A stretch of 64,000 bases of DNA, from assembly GCA_016212925.1 (NCBI GenBank), contig JACRDF010000037.1, positions 1 through 64,000 of the forward strand, in the 5' to 3' direction. A program made the position numbers and the translations under genes. Positions 51,764 to 61,120 of the stretch are shown in pieces. The notes under the pieces were generated by a model, which had not been told where the DNA came from, made no database searches, and saw only the letters and a list, made by a program, of their open reading frames with translations. Each line of letters begins with the position of its first letter. The stretch's first letter is position 1. The DNA is from Desulfomonile tiedjei (GTDB lineage Bacteria; Desulfobacterota; Desulfomonilia; Desulfomonilales; Desulfomonilaceae).

Positions 51764-52423
51764 ATGAACAGGTTGATTGGTCGATCGATAGTCATGTTCG
51801 TCTTGCTGATAAGCTCCCTTTCGGGCGCGGCTCTAGCCGCCCCGTTGGAAGAAGATCTCCTGAATGCCGTCAGGGCTGGAGATCAAAAAAAGGTGGAACA
51901 GTTGCTGGCCAAAGGGGCCAACGTCAATGCCAAGGACGCAGAGGGATTCACTCCACTCATGGAGGCCTCGGTGGAAGGCGACCTGGAAATCGTGAAGGCG
52001 TTGATGGCTAAAGGGGCTGACGTAAACGCGAAAAATGAAGAAGGAGACACCGCATTGATCGGGGCGTGCTTCGCCGGGCACTCCGAACTGGTGAAGCTGC
52101 TTCTGGAAAAAGGGGCTGACGTAAACGCGGTCAACAAAGACGGGGTCTCAGCTCTGTTCGGGGCCGCGTTCGAAGGAAGATCAGACTTGGTTAAGATGCT
52201 GCTGGATAAGGGATCCAATGTCAACGTCAAAGAGAACAGGAACGGAGCCACTCCGTTGATCGTGGCCGCTTTTGAAGGAAACAAGGAAGTCATCGAGCAA
52301 TTACTGGCCAAGGGCGCGGACATCAACGCGAAAGATAACGAAGGCAACACGGCGTTAAGCCTTGCTTCGACCCGTGGGCACGCTGCGGTTGTGGAATTCC
52401 TTAAGGCTCGTGGAGCCAACTAG
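51764..52423 (+). CDS. Exported ankyrin-repeat protein
   Basis: A 219-residue protein with a signal peptide (MNRLIGRSIVMFVLLISSLSGAALA), followed by about six ankyrin repeats of the form G-x-TPLxxAxxxGxxEIVKxLLxKGADVNAK (for example GFTPLMEASVEGDLEIVKAL and NGATPLIVAAFEGNKEV). Ankyrin units bind proteins, so a periplasmic protein-binding role is likely. The ATG at 51764 has a perfect AGGAGG nearby and starts the signal peptide; the frame is open from 51707. No operon partner. Confidence 0.85.
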   Translation: MNRLIGRSIVMFVLLISSLSGAALAAPLEEDLLNAVRAGDQKKVEQLLAKGANVNAKDAEGFTPLMEASVEGDLEIVKALMAKGADVNAKNEEGDTALIGACFAGHSELVKLLLEKGADVNAVNKDGVSALFGAAFEGRSDLVKMLLDKGSNVNVKENRNGATPLIVAAFEGNKEVIEQLLAKGADINAKDNEGNTALSLASTRGHAAVVEFLKARGAN

Positions 52424-52743
52424 GTTAGTGGCGCTCTTTCTGCGCAGAAGCTTTACAGGTTGTAAAGAAACAGCGGGCACGGGGCCTTCATGCCCGCGCT
52501 AGCACATGGCGTCTGTTGCCTGTGATCCCATTTAGATGCGGCCCACCTCTTTCTGTCGGATTTTGGCACAGTTGTTGCCAAGAAAAACCACTAGGACCTT
52601 AGGCCGGGATCGATTCTCATCGAACGCGCAACCGTAACTCCAATGACCCCCATACTACCTTCACCATTCAGTTTGCAGAACAGATTGCGGGACGATAACA
52701 ACTTGCATGGTTCGGCGTCGATCAGCCAACCCGGGAGTGGAAA
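52424..52743. other. 320-base intergenic region before phoU
   Basis: No gene is supported. A small inverted repeat CTTTACA-GGT-TGTAAAG lies at 52451-52467, without a T-tail. No Pho-box-like direct repeats were recognised. Confidence 0.4.
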
Positions 52744-53481
52744 ATGCGAACCAATGTGCGGCTCAGGCTCAGGAGAAAAATAGAAAAATTGAATAGTCGG
52801 CTCGTCTCCGTTGGGGCCCAGGTGGAGGAAGGGGTCCAGCTTGCGGTAAGAGCAATCGAGGCGAGGGACGCGGACTTGGCTGCCGGCGTCATTGACGGTG
52901 ACGTGGAAATCGATCGCGAAGAAGTCGATCTGGAGGAGGAGTGCCTGGAGATCCTCGCGTTGCATCAGCCTGTGGCCGTGGACCTGCGCCACATTATTGC
53001 CGTGCTTAAAATCAACAAAGATTTGGAAAGAGCGGGCGATTTGGCGGTCAACATCGCCGAAACCGCGGTACACCTCAGCAGCGCGGCCAGAATAGAGGTC
53101 CCCAAGGATTACTTCGTGATGGCCCGCAAAACACAATCCATGCTCAGAACAAGCCTCGACGCATTCGTCAACATGAGTGTCGAATCAGCATATGAAGTTC
53201 TGGCAGAGGACGACGAAGTAGATCGAATGAAACACACCCTCCACAAAGAGTTCGAGGACAGAGTCAAGGAAGAATCTGGATCGATCCAGCCTCTTACACA
53301 TCTCTTTCTAGTGTCTCGACATCTGGAACGAATTGCCGATCTGGCTACAAACATAGCAGAAGAAGTCATATACATGGTCACAGGGGAAATCGTGCGCCAC
53401 GGCAAAAAAACCCTGGCTGAGTCGACAGGCTGGGGCATGGCCACTCAGTGTGGCGGGCCGGAATCCCCTTCCGATACGTAG
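52744..53481 (+). CDS. phoU: PhoU-type phosphate signalling protein
   Basis: A 245-residue helical protein with two PhoU repeats. The metal-binding motifs E/D-x3-D are seen in INKDLERAGDLAVNIAETAVHL (first half) and SRHLERIADLATNIAEEVIYMVTGEIVRH (second half). PhoU links the phosphate transporter PstSCAB to the PhoR kinase and lowers phosphate uptake. It is an orphan here: neither pst nor phoB/phoR genes are adjacent. The tail (KKTLAESTGWGMATQCGGPESPSDT) is unusual and contains one Cys. The ATG follows GGGAGTGGAAA. Confidence 0.9.
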   Translation: MRTNVRLRLRRKIEKLNSRLVSVGAQVEEGVQLAVRAIEARDADLAAGVIDGDVEIDREEVDLEEECLEILALHQPVAVDLRHIIAVLKINKDLERAGDLAVNIAETAVHLSSAARIEVPKDYFVMARKTQSMLRTSLDAFVNMSVESAYEVLAEDDEVDRMKHTLHKEFEDRVKEESGSIQPLTHLFLVSRHLERIADLATNIAEEVIYMVTGEIVRHGKKTLAESTGWGMATQCGGPESPSDT

Positions 53482-53696
53482 CCGGACTCGACACGTATCA
53501 TAGGGGTTGCAAATGTTTGCTCGGAGTCCCCACCACGCAGTCGGCGAGAGTCCTTGACCTCATACCAATGACCGGACAGGAGGTGAAATTCGGTTAGGCC
53601 AGCCCTGGCCGATCTCCGAAGCGAAGTCGGGCTGCGCCGATAGACACCCCCGGAATGGCAAGACCGTCGCATAATTCAAGATCATTGGGGTTTGCT

Positions 53697-55031
53697 ATGA
53701 GACCACGTATTGACCTGGATATGCCCATGAAATTCGGCGCGGAAGCGCGGATTGTTCTGAGATTAAGGGATAAGGAACTGGTGGATTCTCGAAAGCACTT
53801 TGTGCGGTTCGATTTGTATACCACGTACGCTCCCTCCCATCCTGAGCGGCACCTTGGATACTGGGATATCGCTCTTCACACAATAAAGCAGGAGCGAATC
53901 GGGCTCCTGTTCCGGGATGGTCGGCTGCATCGAGAAGGATATTCCGGGGGGCGGGGCTTCCAGAGGGCATGGAAAGGTCGGTTGGAGCCCCGTGGGTACT
54001 GCTCCTTCCATGTTTCCCTGCAGGAACATGCCGGGAGGACTTCCGTACAAAGGGAATCGAAGACCTGGGATGTACTATTCTGGCAGCCTGGGATGGACTT
54101 GCCGCTCGAGTGCATCATGATACCCTTGACCCAGCGGTGCAACCTTAAATGCCCCATGTGCGCGCGGCAAAACTCGGCCCGTCTTGAGAACGCCGACGTG
54201 TCGGAGGATGTGCTCGCTCCTCTCCTGGAGGCTGCCCCGCACTACGTGTACGCAGGACTCCAAGGCCTGGGTGAGCCGCTCCTGAACCCTGATATCTTTA
54301 AGATTGCCGCTGAATTCAAGCGGCGAATACCTTCGGAATCAGTACTTGCCACGACGACCAACGGCATGCTCCTAACCCCCGAGGCATCTCGCAAACTGAT
54401 TGACCTGGGCCTCAATTCCCTGGTTGTATCGCTCGACGGCGCGAGCAAGGGCGTATATGAAGATTTGCGCCCAGGGGCCGACTTTGACGTAGTAACCCGG
54501 AACCTGGCTTACGCAATCGAGTACGGGCGTAAATCCGGGCGAAAACGCCTCTGGTTCTCTGCCAACTTTGTCACGCATCCAAATAACCTAGAGGAAATTC
54601 CTTCCTATATGAAGCTTGTGCATAGCCTGGGTATAGACGCAGTCGCGTTTATACACATGAGGGACATGAAAACCGGAGAAATCCACACGTGGGACGAGGA
54701 GAAACTTGAGGCTCTTTTGAACGAAGCGCGCGAACTCGGCGAACGGTACGGGATCCGGGTAGTGGCCCCTTTGATCCGTAGCGCCGATGACAAGCGATGC
54801 GTTTTCATGCAAGGGGTGAATGTGTGGCTATCAGGAGAGGTGGTTCCTTGCCTGCGAATGGAACCCGAAGGCTCTCCGTGGCCTGTTAAGATCTTTGGCA
54901 ACATTCGCTATAAGCCGCTTTTTGATATTTGGAACTCGCCCGAGTACAGGACGTTCAGGAATCGAGTTTTGTCCGGGGATTACCCGGAGGAATGTCAGGA
55001 ATGCAACTTTTGCGACGGCCGAGTGACATAG
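53697..55031 (+). CDS. Radical SAM protein with SPASM-type C-terminal domain
   Basis: The protein (444 residues from MRPRIDLDMPMKFG; an earlier ATG at 53655 adds 14) has an all-beta-looking N-terminal domain of about 140 residues, then the radical SAM core with CNLKCPMCARQN (CxxxCxxC, one [4Fe-4S]). The C-terminal SPASM-like region (CVFMQGVNVWLSGEVVPCL, YPEECQECNFC) has enough cysteines for extra clusters. It uses SAM to make a 5'-deoxyadenosyl radical. The substrate is unknown. In this neighbourhood (a GT-C-like membrane protein and a family 2 glycosyltransferase downstream) it may modify a sugar, lipid carrier or small peptide. The N-terminal beta domain is not of a known enzyme type to me. 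Confidence 0.82.
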   Translation: MRPRIDLDMPMKFGAEARIVLRLRDKELVDSRKHFVRFDLYTTYAPSHPERHLGYWDIALHTIKQERIGLLFRDGRLHREGYSGGRGFQRAWKGRLEPRGYCSFHVSLQEHAGRTSVQRESKTWDVLFWQPGMDLPLECIMIPLTQRCNLKCPMCARQNSARLENADVSEDVLAPLLEAAPHYVYAGLQGLGEPLLNPDIFKIAAEFKRRIPSESVLATTTNGMLLTPEASRKLIDLGLNSLVVSLDGASKGVYEDLRPGADFDVVTRNLAYAIEYGRKSGRKRLWFSANFVTHPNNLEEIPSYMKLVHSLGIDAVAFIHMRDMKTGEIHTWDEEKLEALLNEARELGERYGIRVVAPLIRSADDKRCVFMQGVNVWLSGEVVPCLRMEPEGSPWPVKIFGNIRYKPLFDIWNSPEYRTFRNRVLSGDYPEECQECNFCDGRVT

Positions 55032-55167
55032 GAGGGCGATTCGCAGGATTCGGCGATCCACTCGAGAAACCTCGTGCACCTGACCGAAAGCCGTCCAGGG
55101 AAGAGCATGGGCGACGACGTAATTACTAGCGGTGTTATGACGAGGCGGCTGGCATGTGCGATTAGAG

Positions 55168-56937
55168 ATGAACAGAAGGATAATGTCAGGTCCGACCTTC
55201 AGTGTTGAGGCCGTCCGGCGATGGAACAGCCTTTCAAACAACACGCTTGCCTACGTCCTCTTCGGGGTATTGCTGCTTCTGGAATTCCTCTTCTTCATGG
55301 GGTACGCCGAGAGAGAAGTTATCTGGGCCTATCCTAACAACCACGATCAGGCGTACTATCTCTTTCGTACCTACGATCTGTATACGGACTTCGTAGGTAG
55401 TGGAATAGGGGCCTGGATGAAGTACCTGAAAGCCCCATCGCCTCAAGGGATGTTGTTTCCGGTGCAGGGTTTCTTCCTATGCCTTGTCTTCGGAGCCACG
55501 AGGACGGCTTGCCTATGCGTGAACTTCATCCTCTTTGGAGTCCTTCAAGCGTGTCTCATTTATACCCTTCGATGGCTGACCGGGAACATCTGGTTCGGGT
55601 TTGTCGGAGTGGGGCTGCTGTTAAGTCAGATTTCGGCATTCTTCTGGGCGGGAGGGCTTTTCGACTTCCGAACCGACTTCTCAGCGTATTGTCTCTATGG
55701 AATCTGGATTCTCGTGGTCTTGAGATCCGGCGTTTTCTCAGACGCCAAATGGACGATCATTGCCGGGCTGGTTGCAGCCTGGCTGATCCTAACGCGATTT
55801 GTAACATTTCCGTACATAGTGGGGGTGGTACTGGTCACCACGGTGCTCATAAGCCTAATGCCTGTCCGTCTTCTTCTCGAACCACGGGAACGCAAGGAAG
55901 TCTTGGGGAAGATCACGCGGGGCGTGCTATGCTTGGCTATTGCCGCGGTAACCACGGCTCCTTTCCTGTATATGGCAAGAAAGGAGATATGGAATTACTA
56001 TGGGGTGCGTCATCTCGCAGGTCCGGAGAAATATATACGTGCTGCCGAACTCCAAATCCGTGACTTGACCGGCCACCTCACATATTATCCAAAATCCATT
56101 CTGTCTGATCATCTTGGCCCATGCTTCGGACTGCTGTCCTTGGCTCTTCTGTGCGCAGTGTATATCTTCCGCAGGACCCTTCGCAACGAACCTGCCGTTG
56201 CGAGCAGCGATCCTCTCAGTCGCATTTCCGTGTTTCCCTTTCTTGTGGCAACGATTGTCACTCCTCTTATCGTTCTGACGCTCGATATTTCAAAATCTCA
56301 GGTGGTGGGTGGCATTGTTGGAGTTCCGGTGGCGCTGATCGTGCTCTTGGGAATCTTGAGCATTGGCGGGGGAACGAACTCCCGGGCCAAGGGTACCCTT
56401 GTGTCCCCTCGGGCATGTGCCATGCTTGCCGCTGTTAGCATGGCCTTCGGGTCATGGAACTACATCTCTCATCTTACTGGACACGGGCCGTTTCACAGCC
56501 GGCGAGCGGAGATTGCTCAGTTGACGAAGGTATACGATACCATCGGCCAATACGTTGAAACCGCAGGCTGGAAGCACAGACCATTATTTTCAGTGAACAT
56601 GATCAGTGACACAATGTCTGCTCCAGCCATATCGGTTGTCCAATTCGAGAGGCGGGGCGTTCTTATTCGCATGACTCCCCTTTTGGGAAATAGGATTCTT
56701 GCAGTGGACAGGGACGCAGTGTTCAGGCAGCTAAAGCAGACAGACGTCCTCCTCTTGGGGGATGCGTCCAAGCGCTTCGGGTTGAACGAGCACTATCCCT
56801 TCAACCATACCGTGACTCCCTTGAGCGGAGACATTGAGCAATGGGCGAGACAGGAGCTAGTTTGCCTTGTGAGCACTTCCTCTGTTGAGGGTCGAGGGTA
56901 CAGAGTATACGTCCGGCCATCGGAGACAGCCGAGTAA
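55168..56937 (+). CDS. Multi-pass membrane protein, GT-C/glycosyltransferase-39-like
   Basis: A protein of about 589 residues with roughly ten to eleven membrane helices (TLAYVLFGVLLLLEFLFFMG, IWFGFVGVGLLLSQISAFFWAGG, YIVGVVLVTTVLISLM, GGIVGVPVALIVLLGILSIGG). The first loop has NNHDQAYYLFRTYDLY; an acidic pair in that place is characteristic of GT-C enzymes that use polyprenyl-phosphate sugars, but the match is not strong. Its C-terminal part is soluble. Three starts are possible (GTG 55156, ATG 55168, ATG 55183); 55183 has AGAAGG just upstream. It could transfer a sugar at the outer face of the inner membrane. Assignment is tentative. Confidence 0.65.
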   Translation: MNRRIMSGPTFSVEAVRRWNSLSNNTLAYVLFGVLLLLEFLFFMGYAEREVIWAYPNNHDQAYYLFRTYDLYTDFVGSGIGAWMKYLKAPSPQGMLFPVQGFFLCLVFGATRTACLCVNFILFGVLQACLIYTLRWLTGNIWFGFVGVGLLLSQISAFFWAGGLFDFRTDFSAYCLYGIWILVVLRSGVFSDAKWTIIAGLVAAWLILTRFVTFPYIVGVVLVTTVLISLMPVRLLLEPRERKEVLGKITRGVLCLAIAAVTTAPFLYMARKEIWNYYGVRHLAGPEKYIRAAELQIRDLTGHLTYYPKSILSDHLGPCFGLLSLALLCAVYIFRRTLRNEPAVASSDPLSRISVFPFLVATIVTPLIVLTLDISKSQVVGGIVGVPVALIVLLGILSIGGGTNSRAKGTLVSPRACAMLAAVSMAFGSWNYISHLTGHGPFHSRRAEIAQLTKVYDTIGQYVETAGWKHRPLFSVNMISDTMSAPAISVVQFERRGVLIRMTPLLGNRILAVDRDAVFRQLKQTDVLLLGDASKRFGLNEHYPFNHTVTPLSGDIEQWARQELVCLVSTSSVEGRGYRVYVRPSETAE

Positions 56938-56953
56938 TTCTCCAACGGCACCT

Positions 56954-57259
56954 ATGCATCGTATAGAGAACCCCGAATCAGGCGAAGAAACTGTTGGCAG
57001 CAGTTATTGCCAACTTGTATCAGCGGAACACGTTTCCAATACTGTTCGGCTGAGCGCCGCCGAGAACATTTTGCTTGATTCGATGACCTGCAGAGTGGTA
57101 CGCTCAGAGACAGGAATATACAGGCTTTTCAGGCAACATCACGACGGTTTTTTCTACGTCGGGCCTTGTGGGAAGGGACGGGGCCTTTCGGGGCTTGGTA
57201 ACCATCGTTCGATGGGTCATCGGCCTAAAGACCGCCAACATGGCAAAACTGTAGCATAA
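56954..57259 (+). CDS. Doubtful small open reading frame
   Basis: A 102-codon frame begins at ATG 56954 and ends eight bases before the glycosyltransferase start. It has no recognised domain or signal peptide, no good ribosome-binding site, and three scattered Cys residues. It may be non-coding spacer between the membrane protein and the glycosyltransferase. Confidence 0.2.
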   Translation: MHRIENPESGEETVGSSYCQLVSAEHVSNTVRLSAAENILLDSMTCRVVRSETGIYRLFRQHHDGFFYVGPCGKGRGLSGLGNHRSMGHRPKDRQHGKTVA

Positions 57260-57266
57260 AGTCGTC

Positions 57267-58445
57267 TTGAAACCATATGATTCACTTTCCTATTTCAGTT
57301 TCTATCCGGAGATTTGTCGGACTGCTTCGGAATGGGACCAAAGTTTGAAAACCAGCCTTGAGCCTTTCATACGAGAACTTGAAGCCAAAGAAGAGCAGAT
57401 CCGATTACTGAAGCGGGAATGCGATGAAAGGCTGAGACTCCTCAATCAGGCTGAATTGAGGCTGGAAGAGATGACGGGAGAAAGGGGAGGTCGCGTTGCT
57501 CTTCGCAGTTGGGTTTTGGCCGTATACCGCACAATGCTCCGAAAACGAGGGAACCATGCCCTGACAATGCTTTTTCGGCCGAAGTTGGGAGCCCTGAAGC
57601 AACACGAGCCTATACAGCTAGTACTGCCTCAACATTACTACCAGACGGAGCCTCCCGAATCACATCCACCCATATCGATAGTGACTCCAAGTTTGAACCA
57701 AGCCCAGTTCTTGGCGCGTACCATTGGAAGTGTTCTGAACCAGGAATACTCGCGTCTGGAATATGTGATCCGGGATGGCGCTTCAACAGATGGAACAAAG
57801 GAGCTACTGGAGGGGTTCTCTCATCACGCCCTTACCTGGGAATCTGCTCCTGACGACGGCCAAGCTCATGCAATTAATCTGGGCTTCAAAAAAACGACCG
57901 GTGAAATAATGGCCTATTTGAATGCCGACGACCTGCTTCTACCAGGGTGCTTGAACTATGTGGTCAGATTCTTCGACGAGCATCCGGAAGTGGATGTGAT
58001 TTACGGCCATCGTGTCCTAATCGATGATCAAGACCGAGAGATCGGGAGGTGGGTATTGCCTCGGCACGATAGTGAGGTGCTCCGATGGGTTGATTACCTT
58101 CCGCAAGAGACATTGTTCTGGAGACGCAGAATATGGGAGAAGATAGGGGGATCGCTGGATATAACCTTTAAATATGCCATGGACTGGGATCTTGTACTCA
58201 GATTCATAAAAGCAGGAGCCAAGTTCGTCCGGGTACCTCGGTTTCTGGGAGCCTTTCGGGTCCATGAGAGCCAGAAGACTACCGCAGCCAGGAGGGCTTG
58301 GGGAGAACCTGAGGTTGCCAGGCTGCGCGAGCGTTGCCACGGGCGACCGGTAACTTCTGAGGAGGCCCTCTGGATGATTCGCGGGTATCTCCTGCGACAC
58401 GTGGTTCTTGATCTTATTTATCGCTCCGGGATTTTGAAGCTCTGA
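57267..58445 (+). CDS. Family 2 glycosyltransferase with an N-terminal coiled coil
   Basis: The 392-residue enzyme has a charged coiled coil (about residues 25-75: RELEAKEEQIRLLKRECDER). Then comes a GT-A catalytic domain: ISIVTPSLNQAQFLARTIGSVLNQEY, VIRDGASTDGTKELLEG, AYLNADDLLLPGCL (DxD-like ADD) and DQDREIGRWVLP..DSEVLRWVDYLPQETLFWRRR. It transfers a nucleotide sugar to a surface glycan or lipid. The start is TTG at 57267 with no clear ribosome-binding site, so the N terminus is less sure. It closes the radical SAM-membrane protein cluster. Confidence 0.82.
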   Translation: MKPYDSLSYFSFYPEICRTASEWDQSLKTSLEPFIRELEAKEEQIRLLKRECDERLRLLNQAELRLEEMTGERGGRVALRSWVLAVYRTMLRKRGNHALTMLFRPKLGALKQHEPIQLVLPQHYYQTEPPESHPPISIVTPSLNQAQFLARTIGSVLNQEYSRLEYVIRDGASTDGTKELLEGFSHHALTWESAPDDGQAHAINLGFKKTTGEIMAYLNADDLLLPGCLNYVVRFFDEHPEVDVIYGHRVLIDDQDREIGRWVLPRHDSEVLRWVDYLPQETLFWRRRIWEKIGGSLDITFKYAMDWDLVLRFIKAGAKFVRVPRFLGAFRVHESQKTTAARRAWGEPEVARLRERCHGRPVTSEEALWMIRGYLLRHVVLDLIYRSGILKL

Positions 58446-58565
58446 TCGCATGCGACTGAAAAGAAAAGGACCCAGAGGCCATTCCAACCAAAAGGTTCAC
58501 ACAGATTTGCCACTTATGGTCTCATTTTCTCAAAACGAAAAAGTATATATAGTATTGCTTGTCGG

Positions 58566-60746
58566 TCAGTTAGGCGGGGGAAGACTCTCGTCGCGGTTTT
58601 TAATTACCTTGTGGAGTACTTCGCTAAGCTGGGTTGCGTCGTACGGTTTTGCCACAACCCCGCGAAAGCCGTATCTTTCGTAATCCGCCATCACAGGATC
58701 GTCAGAATAACCGCTTGACACTATCGCAGTAACATCCGGATCAATTTCAAGCAATTTCTGGATTGCCTCCTTGCCTCCCATTGCGCCGGGAATTGTGAGA
58801 TCCATGAGGACGCAATCGACAGGCCGGCCGGCCTTCTTGGCTTTGATGTAAAGATCGAGGGTCTCCAATCCGTTGGAGGCGAGCTGCACATCATATCCTA
58901 GATAATTCAGGAGTTCCGCCACGAAGTTTCGCAGGACCTCCTCGTCGTCCATGACGAGCACCAAGCCTTTCCCATTGATAGGGCCGTCCTGAATGTGCCG
59001 CGGCGCTGCCTTCTTTGTTGCGGCAGCCGGTAAGTAAACGTGGAAAGTAGACCCTTTCCCCACTTCGGAATCAACTGTTATAAAACCGCTATGATTCTTG
59101 AGGATCGAGTAGCAACTTGCGAGACCCAACCCACTGCCCTTTTGCTTGGTTGTGAAATAAGGATCAAACACCTTACTGATATTTTCCTGCGGAATTCCGA
59201 CCCCTTCGTCTTCAACCGACAATCGGACATACCTCTGGGCCGTCAATGGCGCGGCTAACGGGTGTTCAGGATCTATAGTGGTGTTCTCGGCATACACCTT
59301 GATGACGCCGCCATGCGGCATCGCTTGGTCCGCGTTGATGATGAGATTGTGGATGACCTGGCTAATCTGGCCCTCGTCCACTTCCACGGCCCAAAGATCG
59401 CCCGGAATTGAGAGATCGCACCGCACATTGGAACCGCTCAGGGCGAACCACACGGACTCTCGGAGCAAATCAGGAATCGAGGACGTTCTCTTGACCGGAG
59501 CCCCCCCCTTGGAAAAAGTCAGCAACTGGTGGGTCAAGTCTTTAGCTCTTAATGAAGCCTTTTCGGCCTCGCCCAATCGTTGAAGGACCTTTTCCTCTCG
59601 TTGGCAGTGCACTTTGGCCAGGCTGATATTTCCCAGGATCGCTGTAAGTAGGTTGTTGAAGTCGTGAGCGATTCCTCCTGCCAAAACCCCTAGTGACTCA
59701 AGCTTCTGGGCTTTGACCAGTTCCTCTTCCATCCTCTTGCTGTCGGTGATGTCTCGAAACACCAAGACCACGCCGATAATTCTGTTCATGGGATCGAAAA
59801 GGGGCGTGCCACTCACTGCAACTATCCTCTCGACGCCGCCTCGGGGAATGAGACTTGTCTGGTCGTCAAAACCAAACACCCCCCCGGTCTTGAGAATATT
59901 CTCGACGACTATTTGGCCCCCGTCCCTGGTTTTCGTTTTTATGAGATTGAAAACCGTGGTGAGCGACTTGCCCATAGCTTCTTCTTGCGGCCAGCCTGTA
60001 AGGTTTTCCGCGGCTGGGTTCATCAATATTATCTGTCCTTCGGTGTTGGTCGTTATAACGCCGTCAGCAATGGAACGGAGGGTAACGGACAGGCGCTCTT
60101 TTTCCGAAGCCAAGGACTCTTCAATACGTTGCCGCTCCAGGATTTCCTTCTGAAGGGCCTCGGTTCTCTCCGAAACCAGTTTTTCAAGGGTCTCGTTGAC
60201 CATGACCAACTTGGTCCGCATCTCGCGCAAGATTCGATTTTGTTCGACAGCATCTTCGTAAGTGGAAAGAAGGAGGTTCAATATTTGGCGACGGTTCGAG
60301 GATATGACGTAACGTTTGTCGCCAACGAATACTTCCAGATCCTGGCCATCACTTTCGCTCTGCTCTGAATGTGAAAATGTAAGCCCGTGCCGTATACGAG
60401 CAAGGAGGACCCGGCCATCGTACGGCTTGCAAACATAGCTGTCCGCGCCGGACTCCAGCCCGGAAAAAACATCCTGCGGATTGGAAAGGGAGGTCAATAG
60501 AATGATCGGAATGTGCTTCAGACGCGGATCGTTCTTCATCAAGCGACACATTTCATAACCGTCCATGACCGGCATCATAATGTCGCTCACGACAAGAGAC
60601 GGCTTGCATTCAATAGCCGCCTCAAGGCCCTCTCGCCCATTGTAAGCTACCCTGACCTGGTACCCGTTTTGTTCCAGCAAGCGCTTGAGGCGTTTCGCCT
60701 GCATGGAGCTGTCTTCGACTATCAGAATCTCCTCAGGGCTGCTCAT
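58566..60746 (-). CDS. Hybrid histidine kinase (REC - linker - coiled coil - PAS - HisKA - HATPase - REC)
   Basis: A 726-residue soluble protein with the same architecture as the kinase at 13133-15415. Receiver 1: ILIVEDSSMQAKRLKRLLEQ, LVVSDIMMPVMDGYEM, CKPYD. The linker has RRQILNLLLSTYEDAVEQNRIL. Next a coiled coil with ERTEALQKEI, and PAS (LSVTLRSIADGVITTNTEGQI). The core has H-box GGIAHDFNNLLTAIL, N-box NLIINADQAMP, G1 DEGVGIPQEN and G2 GSGLGLASCYSIL. Receiver 2 has VMDDEE and VLMDLTIPGAMGG, with Lys in VAKPYDA. It lies 374 bases downstream of cheB on the same strand and may belong functionally to that chemosensory locus. Confidence 0.92.
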   Translation of the reverse strand: MSSPEEILIVEDSSMQAKRLKRLLEQNGYQVRVAYNGREGLEAAIECKPSLVVSDIMMPVMDGYEMCRLMKNDPRLKHIPIILLTSLSNPQDVFSGLESGADSYVCKPYDGRVLLARIRHGLTFSHSEQSESDGQDLEVFVGDKRYVISSNRRQILNLLLSTYEDAVEQNRILREMRTKLVMVNETLEKLVSERTEALQKEILERQRIEESLASEKERLSVTLRSIADGVITTNTEGQIILMNPAAENLTGWPQEEAMGKSLTTVFNLIKTKTRDGGQIVVENILKTGGVFGFDDQTSLIPRGGVERIVAVSGTPLFDPMNRIIGVVLVFRDITDSKRMEEELVKAQKLESLGVLAGGIAHDFNNLLTAILGNISLAKVHCQREEKVLQRLGEAEKASLRAKDLTHQLLTFSKGGAPVKRTSSIPDLLRESVWFALSGSNVRCDLSIPGDLWAVEVDEGQISQVIHNLIINADQAMPHGGVIKVYAENTTIDPEHPLAAPLTAQRYVRLSVEDEGVGIPQENISKVFDPYFTTKQKGSGLGLASCYSILKNHSGFITVDSEVGKGSTFHVYLPAAATKKAAPRHIQDGPINGKGLVLVMDDEEVLRNFVAELLNYLGYDVQLASNGLETLDLYIKAKKAGRPVDCVLMDLTIPGAMGGKEAIQKLLEIDPDVTAIVSSGYSDDPVMADYERYGFRGVVAKPYDATQLSEVLHKVIKNRDESLPPPN

Positions 60747-61120
60747 GGTCCACCCGTCTTAACAACTAGTATTCTAAGCCGCGTCTGAACGACGACCATC
60801 CGGTCAAAAGGCTCTCTTCAGCTATTCTCGAAAGAACTTTCCGATTGTGAATTCGCGTCATTCGAGCAAAAGCTGGAATCCACGCGCCGCCCGGACAAAA
60901 GTCGGGAAGCGGGTCCTCCCGGGCCCCGGCTTCCGCCGAAGTGACCGGTCCCGGCTCCTGTCCAGGCCTGAGATCCGGGATTCGCCGGCACAACGGGAAC
61001 GTGCCATTGGGAAAGATCTTTAGAGAAATGCCGAAGAGGGGCCTCTGTAGGTCCCTGCACTCGTTCAGACGATTTCGTGTGCTGGACAGGGCAAGGGCTT
61101 CGGCAAGGCATAACCTGCTG
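60747..61120. repeat. Gap with a GTCATTC-family repeat
   Basis: At 60856-60945 there is GTCATTCGAGCAAAAGCTGGAATCC, a CCCGGGCCCCGG-rich centre and CGGCTTCCGCCGAAGTGACC. It has the same order as the repeat at 81-150. No gene is supported between the kinase and cheB. Confidence 0.5.
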
